Assembly: GCA_963811705.1 (NCBI GenBank)
Contig: CAWESL010000002.1
Location: 558,001-622,000 of the forward strand
Direction of reading: 5' to 3'
Length of the DNA: 64,000 nt
Source: DATJPR01 sp963811705
Lineage (GTDB): Bacteria; Bacteroidota; Ignavibacteria; UBA10030; UBA6906
Shown: in pieces, positions 18,165-27,826 of the stretch
Layout of the letters: each line of letters opens with the position of its first letter
How positions within the stretch are numbered: the first letter of the stretch is position 1
Position numbers and translations under genes: made by a program
The notes under the pieces: generated by a model
The model's input: the letters and a program-made list of their open reading frames with translations, nothing else
Told to the model about the DNA's origin: nothing
Databases searched by the model: none

Positions 18165-18345
18165 ATTGCCTCCCGGTTGGTTCTTGATGAATGTGCTCCG
18201 ATCACGTGCGATCCGCGCCGTTCGGCCGAACGTACGTGAGCGGAGATAATGCTCGATGGCAAGGTTTGGCAGCCCACGAAGATCGTTGGGACGGATAGAT
18301 TTACGACAGAGTGTGGAGACGGTGCAGGAGGGGGGGATGACTGAT

Positions 18346-18368
18346 ACACCTGCTCAATGAACAGGTGT
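18346..18368. promoter_or_regulatory. Small inverted repeat upstream of TonB receptor
   Basis: Seven-bp arms acacctg / caggtgt separated by nine bases lie in the spacer between the TonB-receptor start and the DUF2147 remnant. It could be an operator or a small hairpin; nothing decides between these. The rest of the roughly 340-bp spacer, apart from the terminator at 18390-18434, shows no gene. Confidence 0.3.
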
Positions 18369-18389
18369 GCCCGCGCAATGGTTCCATGC

Positions 18390-18434
18390 AAAAAAGGGGC
18401 CGATTGCCTGACGCTCCGCGTGCAATCGACCCCC
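18390..18434 (-). terminator. Rho-independent terminator after DUF2147 gene
   Basis: Read on the minus strand, GGGGGTCGATTGC pairs with GCAATCGGCCCC (one G-U) around a 14-base loop and is followed by six T. This is a strong intrinsic terminator for the DUF2147 gene. Confidence 0.8.
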
Positions 18435-18501
18435 GAAAAGACTTGAATCTGAAGAACTTCCGCTTACATTGTGGTTACTCCTGATTCCAGATCCGGGAAA
18501 T

Positions 18502-18952
18502 TTAGCGCGTCCATGTTTCGGTCCGCCCGAACAACGGCATCAGAACATACCCGCGCAGATCGAGCGTGTGGTCATCAACGAGCGTCATCTTGGCGCTGTA
18601 ATCGTTGCCGCTTTTCGGGTCATAGATCTTTCCTCCCGTAAATTCATCTTCCCCGTCAAACATGAACCCGCGGAGGATAACGAGCCCGAGGAGGGGTCGT
18701 GAACGGAGTTTTTCCTCGGGATTCTTTTCGTCGACCTTTGGGTTTTCCGTCTTTGTCCGGCTCTTTGAGCCATGAAATCCGTCCGCAAAACTCCTCCCCC
18801 TCCTTATAGACTTCAATTTTCGAAGTGCCTCCCGCCGTCAGCCACTCGCCGAGGACCTTCTTTGCGGCTGTCGAATCCTGGGCGAGAGCGCTCCCGCTGA
18901 TGATCGCGCTCAGGAACACAAAGGTTGAGACGAGTAGGAAAGGCTTTCGCAT
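18502..18952 (-). pseudogene. DUF2147 family protein, interrupted by a frameshift
   Basis: A periplasmic DUF2147 protein split between two frames. The first part (ATG at 18952, signal peptide ending ALAQD) runs through VLGEWLTAGGTSKIEVYKEG and WLKEPDKDGKPK. The family sequence then continues in another frame with VDEKNPEEKLRSRPLLGLV to the conserved end LFGRTETWTR at 18502. The switch is at about 18735-18747, next to AAAACCCAAAGG on the minus strand; one surplus base explains it. All conserved blocks are intact, so this is a very recent mutation or a base-calling error. A terminator follows. Confidence 0.85.
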
Positions 18953-18993
18953 GATGGCTCCTTGGTTTAGTGACACGAACATAGGGCAGAGAT

Positions 18994-19806
18994 TCAAAAC
19001 ACCAGGACAAGTGAGACGCCGCCGTTGTAGGGAAGAATCCTCAGCGAGCTGTGTTCTTTTCCCTCGTCACCCTCGAACCAGCTGACGAGCGTGTTGGACA
19101 ACGCGGTGGCTGAAGCGGCACCGAAGACTACATCGGAGAGCCAGTGCTCCGACGTGTAGATCCGGGAGGTCGCGGTAGAGGCGGCAAGTGCGTAGAGCGC
19201 TATCGAAGCCCAGAGATTGCCGATCCTCCTCGAAAGCACCGTGCTCATTGAAAACGCGAGGACCGTGTGGCCGGACGGGAATGAGTGAACGTCATCATTA
19301 AAGAATCGGAACGGGAGAAACCAGTGATTGCCCAGTCCGGTATACGGGCGCGCCCTGCCGATGCCGATCTTCACCGCGGTCGAAAATACCCCGCTGAAGA
19401 ACATCGCTCCTGTCGCCAGGAGTGCGGTTTCCCGGAGCCATCGGTCCCCCGTGAACAGTCCCGCCAGATAAAGGCCCGCACCAAGAGGAAACATGTACCG
19501 GCCGTCGCCATAGATGACGACGGTGTTGCTGATGTGATCGTTGGTCGTCGTTTGATTCCGGCCGACAAGTTCTTCCAGGTTCCGGTCTTCCACGCTGACA
19601 AGGCCTGTCCCCGCGACAATTCCGCCGGCAGCAAACCAGTCGGGTGTCTGCCAATGAAGCGGCCGCAGTGCGAGGAACTCTGCGGCATTGATGAGCCTCA
19701 TGCCGTCGCGTCCCAGCGTCCTTCCGACGCTATCGGGTTCGTCCGCACTCTGGGATAATGCGTAGAGGGGAAGAGAAAACAGGATGAGAACAAGACTCAG
19801 GCGCAT
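18994..19806 (-). CDS. PAP2-family phosphatase, exported
   Basis: A 270-residue protein of the type-2 phosphatidic acid phosphatase family. Signature motifs are KIGIGRARP (C1), PSGHT (C2) and SRIYTSEHWLSDVVFG (C3), with both catalytic His present. The signal peptide starting MRLSLVLILFSLPL favours the ATG at 19806 over the frame beginning at 19848. Hydrophobic segments lie between the motifs. It probably dephosphorylates lipid phosphates or undecaprenyl pyrophosphate at the envelope. The C-terminus ends in LVLVF, as in outer-membrane-associated members. It is followed on the same strand by the DUF2147 gene. Confidence 0.88.
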   Translation of the reverse strand: MRLSLVLILFSLPLYALSQSADEPDSVGRTLGRDGMRLINAAEFLALRPLHWQTPDWFAAGGIVAGTGLVSVEDRNLEELVGRNQTTTNDHISNTVVIYGDGRYMFPLGAGLYLAGLFTGDRWLRETALLATGAMFFSGVFSTAVKIGIGRARPYTGLGNHWFLPFRFFNDDVHSFPSGHTVLAFSMSTVLSRRIGNLWASIALYALAASTATSRIYTSEHWLSDVVFGAASATALSNTLVSWFEGDEGKEHSSLRILPYNGGVSLVLVF

Positions 19807-19928
19807 GGCGATCGTGGGAATGTCGGTTGGTAGAACCATAATAGGCAAAATGAGCCAAAAAGAAAACGGCGTTTGATGGAATCGGATGTCCGTGATTTGT
19901 ACCTTGAACGCGACGGGAGAATGCGGTC

Positions 19929-21914
19929 ATGGCTGTGCAGGCACACGAACGATCAATCCAGGATATTTTTGCCTCTGCCCCGAACGTGTGGGGCGGGTTT
20001 GAACTCCGGCCGCAACAGACCGCGATGGCTGAAGCGATCGCTGAAGCATTGTCGGCCGAGCAGTCGCTGATCGTCGAGGCCCCGACGGGGGTTGGGAAGA
20101 CGATGGCGTACCTGATTCCCGCGATCCTTGAAGCGACCGGGAATAGTCGAAAGGCCGTTGTCTCGACGCATACCAAGAACCTGCAGGACCAGCTGCTGAA
20201 CAACGACATACCGCTCGCGCGCCAGCTTCTGCCGATCCCCTTCTCCGCGGTCGTGATGAAGGGGAGGTATAACTACCTTTGCACGACACGACTTGCTGCG
20301 GCTCTCGAATCCGCCGGACGGCTCTTCAGTACTCCCGAGCAGGAGGAGCTGGAACGGATCCTGACCTGGTCTGCCAACTCCGCGGATGGGGACCTGGAAG
20401 CGCTGCCTTTTTCTCCCTCACCGTCGGTGATCGCGATGGTCCGATCGGAGGCGGGAATCTGCAATCCCAGGAATTGCCGGAGCAACTGTTTCTATCAACG
20501 ATCGCGGGAACAGGCGCGAAGCGCCAACCTCGTGATCATGAATCATGCCTTGTTCTTTCAATTGATGGCTCGGAGCGAAGAGGAAGACAGACTGATATTC
20601 GAAAACGACTTCGTCATTTTCGATGAGGCTCACACGCTGGAACATGCCGCATCGTCCGCGCTGGGGCTGCGGATCTCCACCTTCCAGCTTCGCTCCCTGA
20701 TCTCACGACTGTACCATCCCCGCACACGCAGAGGGTACTTCGCAAAACGCAAGCGGACATTTTCGGACCGCGCGCGCCGGGCGTTCACGGAGATCGACGA
20801 CTTCTTTCGCGACGCCCTGGCTGCAGCCGCGGCCGGAAACCCCGGGAAGTCGCGGGAGATCCGCATTCGCGCTCCCCACCTTCTCACCAATTCGTTGTCA
20901 CCAACGCTTCAGCAACTCACGAAGGCGATTGAGGAAGTCTCCACGGAGTCGGACGAATCGGCAGCGAAAGAGCTCAAACGCCTCGCCTCCGAGCTCGATC
21001 AAGCCGACAGTGCCATTACGCAGTTCTTCGACCAGTCGATGGAATCGTGCGCGTACTGGATCGAATCCACGACCGGGAAAGACCCGACGATAACCTTTTG
21101 CGCCTCGCCATGGGATGTCAGCCCGATCATCGGGCCAAAGCTGTTCGGCGGACAGACGTCGGTGATCCTGACGAGCGCAACGATTACGACGCAGGGAAAC
21201 CCGCGCTACTTTCAATCCCGCCTCGGCGCCCTTCACGTGCCGTTTCTCTCCCTCGATTCCCCGTTCGATTATCCCCGTCAGATGCGGATCGCGGTCGCGC
21301 CGGACATCCCTCCGCCGGATCGGGTTGCCGAATATGCTTCGGCGCTGCCGGAGAGAATCCTGCAAGCTATCGATCGGAGCCAGGGAAGAGCGCTCGTCCT
21401 GTTCACAAACACTGCCCAGCTCCAGGCCGTCGCCGGTCTTCTTGGGCCCTCGCTCGAGGAGCGGAACTTCAGGTTGCTGGTGCAGCAGCGTGGGGACCAG
21501 CGACACCGGCTCCTCGAAGAATTCCGACATGATGTTCACTCCGTCCTTTTCGGTGTCGACAGTTTCTGGATGGGTGTTGATGTCCCTGGAGAAGCGCTGC
21601 AGCATGTGATCATCACCCGTCTTCCGTTCGCTGTTCCCAACCATCCTCTTGTCGAAGCGCGCATCGAGGCGATCGAAGAACGGGGCGGAAGTCCGTTTGG
21701 AGAATACTCCCTGCCGGAAGCGGTCCTGAAATTCCGTCAGGGAGTGGGCCGACTGATCCGGAACAAGGGGGACACGGGAATCATTACGATCCTCGACTCC
21801 CGCATAACCACGAAATCGTATGGTCGGGTGTTCATTGGATCGCTCCCGCATTGTCCCGTCGAGCTTGTCTTCGAAAATGGAGAAATTCGTCAATTCGACG
21901 AAGAAATAGGGTAA
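19929..21914 (+). CDS. dinG: DinG/XPD-type ATP-dependent DNA helicase with Fe-S cluster
   Basis: A 661-residue SF2 helicase. Walker A APTGVGKT is at 51-58 and the DEAH box at 232-235. Four cysteines at about 118, 178, 183 and 187 (YNYLC ... GICNPRNCRSNC) sit between motifs Ia and II, where XPD/DinG helicases bind a 4Fe-4S cluster. Motif VI is QGVGRLIRNKGD. There is no N-terminal exonuclease domain. It unwinds 5'-tailed DNA, R-loops or D-loops in repair. It is transcribed alone, divergent from the PAP2 gene. Confidence 0.92.
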   Translation: MAVQAHERSIQDIFASAPNVWGGFELRPQQTAMAEAIAEALSAEQSLIVEAPTGVGKTMAYLIPAILEATGNSRKAVVSTHTKNLQDQLLNNDIPLARQLLPIPFSAVVMKGRYNYLCTTRLAAALESAGRLFSTPEQEELERILTWSANSADGDLEALPFSPSPSVIAMVRSEAGICNPRNCRSNCFYQRSREQARSANLVIMNHALFFQLMARSEEEDRLIFENDFVIFDEAHTLEHAASSALGLRISTFQLRSLISRLYHPRTRRGYFAKRKRTFSDRARRAFTEIDDFFRDALAAAAAGNPGKSREIRIRAPHLLTNSLSPTLQQLTKAIEEVSTESDESAAKELKRLASELDQADSAITQFFDQSMESCAYWIESTTGKDPTITFCASPWDVSPIIGPKLFGGQTSVILTSATITTQGNPRYFQSRLGALHVPFLSLDSPFDYPRQMRIAVAPDIPPPDRVAEYASALPERILQAIDRSQGRALVLFTNTAQLQAVAGLLGPSLEERNFRLLVQQRGDQRHRLLEEFRHDVHSVLFGVDSFWMGVDVPGEALQHVIITRLPFAVPNHPLVEARIEAIEERGGSPFGEYSLPEAVLKFRQGVGRLIRNKGDTGIITILDSRITTKSYGRVFIGSLPHCPVELVFENGEIRQFDEEIG

Positions 21915-22003
21915 TCGGGACCCGTTCTTCTCCGCTCTCAAACGAATTGAAAGGATTTCTTCATGATCTTCTTGAGAGGATGACTGAAAATTGAAGATAT
22001 GCC

Positions 22004-22031
22004 TTGTTTTTTTGGGGGATTCTGATATCTT
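22004..22031 (+). promoter_or_regulatory. Candidate sigma-70 promoter of the HU gene
   Basis: TTGTTT (22004-22009) and TATCTT (22026-22031) are separated by 16 bp, about 70 bp before the HU start codon. The same -10 hexamer occurs upstream of ffh. Based on inspection only. Confidence 0.4.
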
Positions 22032-22099
22032 CACAGCAAACCTTCATCCGATCCCGGCAAGGTTGTCACCACTTGTTCACTTTTCAGCTAGGAGGTCCA

Positions 22100-22420
22100 A
22101 TGGGTAAAGCAATGTCAAAGACGGCTATCATTGCGCACTTTGCCAAGAAGTTCGACATGAAAAAGAAGGCAGTCGCAACGATGTTCGAAGAACTTGCAAC
22201 CCTCGCGTACAAAGAAGCAAAGAACTCGTTCACACTCCCGGGCATCGGCAAGCTCGTCCTTGTCAACCGCAAGGCGCGCCTCGGTCGCAATCCGAAAACC
22301 GGTGAAACGATCCAGATCCCCGCGAAGACCGTCGTGAAATTCCGGGTTGCCAAGGCATGCAAAGAAGCAGTTCTTCCGAAGAAGGCTGTGAAGCCCGCAT
22401 CGACGTCGCCAATGGCATGA
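22100..22420 (+). CDS. HU-family DNA-binding protein
   Basis: A 106-residue nucleoid protein. It has the N-terminal helical dimerisation part (SKTAIIAHFAKKFDMKKKAV), then FTLPGIGKLVLVNRKARLGRNP and TGETIQIPAKTVVKFRVAKACK, the beta-arm that intercalates into bent DNA. A Lys/Ala/Pro tail of about 15 residues extends the usual 90-residue HU. GGAGG is 4 bases before the ATG. An intrinsic terminator follows, so it is a single-gene transcript, as expected for an abundant protein. Confidence 0.93.
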   Translation: MGKAMSKTAIIAHFAKKFDMKKKAVATMFEELATLAYKEAKNSFTLPGIGKLVLVNRKARLGRNPKTGETIQIPAKTVVKFRVAKACKEAVLPKKAVKPASTSPMA

Positions 22421-22452
22421 CGAACGAGCAGCAACGTGTATCTGCAGCACCG

Positions 22453-22486
22453 ACGGCCCGAATTCGGGCCGTTCGTGTTTTGTCGG
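22453..22486 (+). terminator. Rho-independent terminator after HU gene
   Basis: A perfect 20-bp palindrome (acggcccg-aatt-cgggccgt) is followed by tcgtgttttg. It lies 33 bp after the HU stop codon. Confidence 0.75.
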
Positions 22487-22537
22487 ACTCCCCGGATTCA
22501 TTGTAACTCACCCACCCGTTTCGTACATTGACATGTC

Positions 22538-24793
22538 ATGCGCATCATGAAGTCCTTTCAAACGTTCGTGCGCACGCTGGGCCCCGTGGAGCAGGGACAG
22601 GTTGTTGCCTCCACGGCGGTTGTGGTTTCGATGATCACAATCATCAGCGCCAGAGCCGCGACAGGCCATGCCCCCCAACTGATGGACTTCATCAGCGTCC
22701 TCACCGTGGGGTTGTTCGGACTGGTGACGGTCGCCTTTTCCCTCCGCTATGGCCGACAGATGGACGCGCAACAGCGCCATCTTCTCGCCCTCAATTCGCT
22801 TGCCGAATCCCTCAGCCGTCTCGCCGACCCCGTCAGCGTGCTCGAACATTCGATGAAGAAAGTCATGGGGTTTTTCGAAACCCCGTTCGGGTGGGTGTAC
22901 ATGATTGAGGAGGGAAAGGCGGTGCTTTCCTTCTCGACAGGCACGAAAGCGGATTTCTTCACCGCCGCGGCCATCCCCGCGGACATCCTCACTGCCTGGT
23001 ATGCCTCGCCCCACGTTTGCCGCGAACGCGTGCACGCCCATGACGGCGCGATTACCCCGGACTTGAAAGCACTCGGAATCCAGTTCTGGACGTCGATACC
23101 GTTCACCGTCGAAAATACGATGTCCGGTTTCATCGCGGTGGCGGGCCCGAAGTATGCTCCCGCACAGCCTTCGCAAACCGAGCTCGTCCAGGCGCTCGGA
23201 CATGCGATCAGCGTCGCTCTCACGAACGCATGGCTGTTCGATCAGTTGAATCGATCACGACGGCAATACGCCGATCTCTTCGAGAACGCTCCCGACATCT
23301 ATCTCAGCGTGGCCTCGGACAGGACGATCCTCGACTGCAACGCCACAGGCGCGCGCTTCCTTGGCGCGGACAAGCGAGACATTATCGGACGGAAGGTGGA
23401 GGAGTTCATCGCCGCCGACCGCAGGGATGCCGCCAAGGAATTGTTCGAGCGGACATTGAGCCGGGGAGAAGCGTTTCGTGATGAAGAGGAGCTGATGGTG
23501 AATGCGGAAGGGCGGAACTTCTACGTGAATCTGAACTCCTCCCTGGTCCTCGACAGCGAGGGGCACACGGTGACCGCCAGGATTGTCGCGCGGGACATCT
23601 CACAACGGAAGAAGATGGAGGCTGCGATACTGCACGCGCAGAAACTCGACAGCATCGGAAATCTTGCCGGCGGCATCGCGCACGATTTCAACAACCTCCT
23701 TGCTGCAGTGCTGGGGTCGGCCAATATCATGCGCCGCCAGCTCGGCGATGACCCGCGCGTGTCCAAGTATATCGACATCGTGGAGTCCTCCGCGCGGCGC
23801 GGATCAACACTGACCCGCCAGCTGCTGACCTTTGCCAGGAAGACCGAACGCCGGACCAATACCATCGATGTCAACGCTTTGGTGACCGATACCCTGGTCC
23901 TGTTCGAGCGCGGGACGGACAAGCGCATCACGATCGAGAAGCAATTCTCCCCGGACCTCCTGGCAACGAGCGGCGATGAAGGACAGCTCCAGCAGGCCGT
24001 GCTGAATCTTCTCGCCAACGCGCGCGAAGCAATGCCGGACGGGGGCGTTTTGCGGGTGGAGACGAACTCCCTTTTCGCTGACGCCACCCGGACCAACGAT
24101 TTAGCCTCCGTCCGCGCCGGACCCTTCGTGACGATACGGGTCTCCGACAACGGTCGAGGGATCCCGCGGGAGGTGCAGGGACGGGTGTTCGAACCGTTTT
24201 ATTCGACAAAGGATCAGGGGACCGGGCTCGGGCTCTCGGTCGTGTACGGCGTTGCTCAAAGTCACGGCGGCTTCGTCACGCTCGAGAGCATGCCGGGGAC
24301 AGGGACGTCCGTCACCCTGCATTTTCCCCGTCTCTCGGTCAAGACGCAGGCACCACGGCAACGTCCGACAACGCCGCGGGGGACGGAAGAACTTCTCATC
24401 ATCGATGATGAAGACAGCGTCTCCGAGATCGCCCGGGATATGCTTGCCGGATTGGGGTATACGGTGTACGTCGAGCACGACGGTCGCGCCGGCGTCGAAT
24501 TTTATCGAACGCGATCTTCCTCCCTCGCGCTGGTCCTCCTGGATGTCAATATGCCGGTGATGGGAGGGAAGGAAGCCTTCAAGGAGATCCGGGCGATCAA
24601 CGCAACGGCCCGCATTATCATCGTGACGGGGTACGGCCGGGGAACGGTCGAAGCATCGGATTTCGGAAGCCGCGTCAATGCCATTATGCAGAAACCGTTT
24701 CAAATCGAGACGCTGGCGATGACCGTGCGCCAAGTGCTCGATGGTGCCATGCTCCTGGCAACGTCGGATCAACCCGCCGCCGAGGGGGTCTGA
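22538..24793 (+). CDS. Hybrid sensor histidine kinase (GAF-PAS-HisKA-HATPase-REC)
   Basis: A 751-residue membrane kinase with two hydrophobic segments (about 22-40 and 50-68). A GAF-like domain spans about 80-235 and a PAS domain about 245-360 (YADLFENAPDIYLSVASDRTI). HisKA has H382 in GGIAHDFNNLLAAV. The HATPase has LLANAREAMPDGG, SDNGRGIPRE and GTGLGLSVVYG. A C-terminal receiver carries D669 in LVLLDVNMPVM. Such hybrids feed a phosphorelay or autoregulate through the REC domain. It abuts the rodZ-like gene with no gap, so sensing and cell-shape genes may be co-transcribed. Confidence 0.92.
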   Translation: MRIMKSFQTFVRTLGPVEQGQVVASTAVVVSMITIISARAATGHAPQLMDFISVLTVGLFGLVTVAFSLRYGRQMDAQQRHLLALNSLAESLSRLADPVSVLEHSMKKVMGFFETPFGWVYMIEEGKAVLSFSTGTKADFFTAAAIPADILTAWYASPHVCRERVHAHDGAITPDLKALGIQFWTSIPFTVENTMSGFIAVAGPKYAPAQPSQTELVQALGHAISVALTNAWLFDQLNRSRRQYADLFENAPDIYLSVASDRTILDCNATGARFLGADKRDIIGRKVEEFIAADRRDAAKELFERTLSRGEAFRDEEELMVNAEGRNFYVNLNSSLVLDSEGHTVTARIVARDISQRKKMEAAILHAQKLDSIGNLAGGIAHDFNNLLAAVLGSANIMRRQLGDDPRVSKYIDIVESSARRGSTLTRQLLTFARKTERRTNTIDVNALVTDTLVLFERGTDKRITIEKQFSPDLLATSGDEGQLQQAVLNLLANAREAMPDGGVLRVETNSLFADATRTNDLASVRAGPFVTIRVSDNGRGIPREVQGRVFEPFYSTKDQGTGLGLSVVYGVAQSHGGFVTLESMPGTGTSVTLHFPRLSVKTQAPRQRPTTPRGTEELLIIDDEDSVSEIARDMLAGLGYTVYVEHDGRAGVEFYRTRSSSLALVLLDVNMPVMGGKEAFKEIRAINATARIIIVTGYGRGTVEASDFGSRVNAIMQKPFQIETLAMTVRQVLDGAMLLATSDQPAAEGV

Positions 24794-25699
24794 ATGGCCG
24801 ATGTGTTCAGCATCCTTCGCAAGGCGCGGGAAGAACGCCATCTCACCCTGGCTGACATCGCCGACGCAACGCTTATCAACATCGAGCACCTTCGCGCGAT
24901 CGACGACGGCCGCGTCGACATTCTCCCCGAAGCGTATATCCGGGCATTCATGCGTGAATACGCGACGTATGTCGGCCTCGACCCGTCGGACGTCATGCAG
25001 ATGTTCGATGCCCAACGCGGCGTAAAGACAAAACCGGCGGACCCGGCAGAAGATGAGATACCGCCACTCCGCGCAGGAGTCGAGGCCGAATCCGTGGCCG
25101 ACCGGTCCCGACACCATGTCGGCAACGGGCAGTACACACGAACCGTGGTTACCTTAGTCGGTCTCGCCATTGCTGCGGTGATCGCGTGGAATCTCCTTGG
25201 CACAGGGAGACCTTCGATCAGTGAGACCCCCTTCCGGGAGGTGGTCCGGGAAAATGAACAGCGCGCGGGGATTGGCGATGAGCCCACGGCACCGCAAGCC
25301 GTTCCGGGCGACAGCCTTCGCGCGGTGAGGGCAGGCGATGACAGCCTAACCTTGTCCGCCCGGACCACGGACAGCGTCTGGGTCCGGATGATGATTGACG
25401 AAGGCGCGCCGCGGGAGTATCTGTTCGGACCGAAAGAAAAAGTCACCTGGCGCGGACGTTCTCAATTCCTGTTTTTCACGATCGGTAACGGGGGGGCGAT
25501 TGAGTTGTCGCTCAACGGGAAAGCTCTCGGCCCGGCGGGAAAGCCAGGCCGCGTAATCCAAAAGCTCGTCATCAACCGAAAGGGGATCGCGATCCCCGGA
25601 AGTGAACCGTCAATACGAAAGGACGACGGTCCGGCGGATTCAGCGACTGAAGGCAACGCCGCCCAGGATGCCCCGCGCGAAATGGAACCCCGGCGCTGA
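24794..25699 (+). CDS. rodZ: RodZ-like cytoskeletal/HTH membrane protein
   Basis: A 301-residue protein with the RodZ layout. The N-terminal Cro/C1-type HTH is at about 1-70 (ILRKAREERHLTLADIADAT; AYIRAFMREYATYVGLDP). A variable linker follows, then one transmembrane helix at about 115-135 (VVTLVGLAIAAVIAWNLL). The C-terminal periplasmic beta domain (DUF4115) is at about 190-270 (DSVWVRMMIDEG ... PKEKVTWRGRSQF ... LSLNGKALGP). It anchors MreB and the elongation machinery to the membrane. Its ATG directly follows the kinase TGA. Confidence 0.85.
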   Translation: MADVFSILRKAREERHLTLADIADATLINIEHLRAIDDGRVDILPEAYIRAFMREYATYVGLDPSDVMQMFDAQRGVKTKPADPAEDEIPPLRAGVEAESVADRSRHHVGNGQYTRTVVTLVGLAIAAVIAWNLLGTGRPSISETPFREVVRENEQRAGIGDEPTAPQAVPGDSLRAVRAGDDSLTLSARTTDSVWVRMMIDEGAPREYLFGPKEKVTWRGRSQFLFFTIGNGGAIELSLNGKALGPAGKPGRVIQKLVINRKGIAIPGSEPSIRKDDGPADSATEGNAAQDAPREMEPRR

Positions 25700-25753
25700 G
25701 TCAGCCGCATCCAACCTGCTTTTGACAGTACGTGACACATTGATCCGCGAACG

Positions 25754-27787
25754 ATGCCATCGCCGACAAAAGCCGTTGTGCAGCGCGTAATAAGACTCCG
25801 CACCGAGCTGCTGGACCATGATTACCGGTATTACGTCCTTGCCGAACCGGTTGTCAGTGACGCGGAATACGACCGGCTTATGCGGGAGTTGGTCGACCTC
25901 GAGCACCAGTTTCCGGAACTCCAGACTGCCGACTCACCCACGCAGCGTGTGGGCGGCGTTCCGACAAAGGAGTTCCCGACCGTCGAGCATCATCCGCCGA
26001 TGCTCAGCCTGGCAAATTCCTACTCCGAAGAAGAGATCCGGGATTTCGACAGGAGAGTACGGGATCTGCTCGAGATCCCATCGCCCGTCTACTATGCCGA
26101 GTTGAAATTCGACGGGGTTGCCATCGCCCTCACGTACAGGGGCGGAGTGCTGACCCAGGGGGCGACTCGTGGAGACGGAACCCAGGGCGACGCGATTACA
26201 AATAATCTCAAGACCATTCGTTCCATCCCCCTGCGTCTGAGGGGGAAAAACTCCCGATACGCTGTGGTGGAGATACGGGGGGAGGCATTTATGCGAAGGG
26301 ATGACTTCGCGGCGATCAACAAGGCGAGGGCGGGGACGGGCGAAAAACTCCTGATTAATCCACGAAATGCGACAGCCGGAACGCTGAAGCTTCAAGATCC
26401 AAAGATCGTGGCACAGCGTCCGATGAATTTTTTCGCCTATGCGCTGTTCATCCCCGGTGAGCGTCTGACGACGCATTCTGAAAATCTGGCGGTGCTTCGC
26501 GCGATGGGACTCCCCGTGAACGACCACGGGAAACGGTGCAAGAGCATTGATGAAGTGATCGCATACTGGAAGCGCTGGGAGGAGAATCGCGCGACGCTCC
26601 CCTACGATATCGACGGCGTGGTGATCAAGGTCGATTCGCTTGCCCACCAGGAAACACTCGGGACAATAGCGAAGAGTCCGCGCTGGGCCATCGCCTTCAA
26701 GTTTTCCGCGCGGAAGGCGGAGACGGTGCTTCGGGGAATCACGCTGCAGGTCGGTCGCGTGGGCACCGTGACTCCGGTCGCGGAGCTCGAGCCGGTTTTT
26801 CTCGGGGGGACAACCGTTTCGCGCGCAACACTGCACAATGCCGATTACATTCATGAGCTCGATCTGCGGGTCGGTAACACGGTGATCGTCGAAAAAGGCG
26901 GCGATGTCATCCCGAAGGTCTCCGGCCATATCCCCGAGAAGCGCCCGGCGGGGACAAAGCCGTTTTCGATGCCGAAGGTTTGCCCGGAGTGCGGCTCAAA
27001 GATCTACCGTGAAGAGGACGAGGCAAATTACTTTTGCGAAAATTCCGAATGCCCGGCGCAGGTCCGCGGCAGGATCCAACACTTCGCTTCACGCGGCGCG
27101 ATGGATATCGAGGGACTGGGAGAGGCCGCCGTGGACCTGCTTGTTGCGAAGAAGCTGACCACGAACATCGCGGACGTCTACGACCTTCACAGGCGCCGCG
27201 ACGAACTGATCGCGCTGGAGCGCTGGGGAGAGAAGAGCGTCCAGAACCTCCTCGATGGCATCGAGGGGAGCAAGAAGCAACCGCTTCACCGCGTGATCTT
27301 TGCTCTCGGCATACGCCATGTCGGCGCGGGCGCAGCGAGAGTCCTCGCGGATTCACTGCGCTCGATGGACGGCCTGGCAAAAGCGACGTTCGACGAACTG
27401 CGGGGGATCCAGACAATCGGCCCGAAGATCGCCGAAAGCATCGAGCATTTCTTCGCCGACCGGCACAACCGCGAAATTGTCGGTCGCCTCAAGCGCGCCG
27501 GGCTCACGCTGACCGGCCAGGCGGTGCCCAACGATTCACCGTTCGCGGGCCTCAGCTTCGTGATCACGGGAACGCTCCCGTCATATTCACGCGAAGAAGC
27601 GAAGCGGATGATCGAAGGCAATGGCGGGACCGTTGCCGGGTCCGTCAGCAAACAGACGCGCTATCTTCTGGCCGGCGCCGATGCCGGTTCGAAGCTTGCC
27701 AAAGCCAGGGAGCTCGGCATTCCCGTGATTTCAGAGCAGCAGTTCCTGGCAATGATCGCGTCGCAGAAGAAGAAAGGCCCACGCTGA
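25754..27787 (+). CDS. ligA: NAD+-dependent DNA ligase
   Basis: A 677-residue enzyme that seals nicks in replication and repair. The adenylated Lys is K118 in YYAELKFDG. The domain order is Ia, adenylation domain, OB fold (LQVGRVGTVTPVAELEPV), zinc finger (CPECGSKI ... FCENSECPAQ), helix-hairpin-helix (GIRHVGAGAARVLA) and C-terminal BRCT (FAGLSFVITGTLPS). Full length, with all motifs present. It is 54 bp downstream of the rodZ-like gene on the same strand. Confidence 0.97.
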   Translation: MPSPTKAVVQRVIRLRTELLDHDYRYYVLAEPVVSDAEYDRLMRELVDLEHQFPELQTADSPTQRVGGVPTKEFPTVEHHPPMLSLANSYSEEEIRDFDRRVRDLLEIPSPVYYAELKFDGVAIALTYRGGVLTQGATRGDGTQGDAITNNLKTIRSIPLRLRGKNSRYAVVEIRGEAFMRRDDFAAINKARAGTGEKLLINPRNATAGTLKLQDPKIVAQRPMNFFAYALFIPGERLTTHSENLAVLRAMGLPVNDHGKRCKSIDEVIAYWKRWEENRATLPYDIDGVVIKVDSLAHQETLGTIAKSPRWAIAFKFSARKAETVLRGITLQVGRVGTVTPVAELEPVFLGGTTVSRATLHNADYIHELDLRVGNTVIVEKGGDVIPKVSGHIPEKRPAGTKPFSMPKVCPECGSKIYREEDEANYFCENSECPAQVRGRIQHFASRGAMDIEGLGEAAVDLLVAKKLTTNIADVYDLHRRRDELIALERWGEKSVQNLLDGIEGSKKQPLHRVIFALGIRHVGAGAARVLADSLRSMDGLAKATFDELRGIQTIGPKIAESIEHFFADRHNREIVGRLKRAGLTLTGQAVPNDSPFAGLSFVITGTLPSYSREEAKRMIEGNGGTVAGSVSKQTRYLLAGADAGSKLAKARELGIPVISEQQFLAMIASQKKKGPR

Positions 27788-27826
27788 TGTTTCACCAATC
27801 TCTCACGAACATCTCATCCTCCCGAC

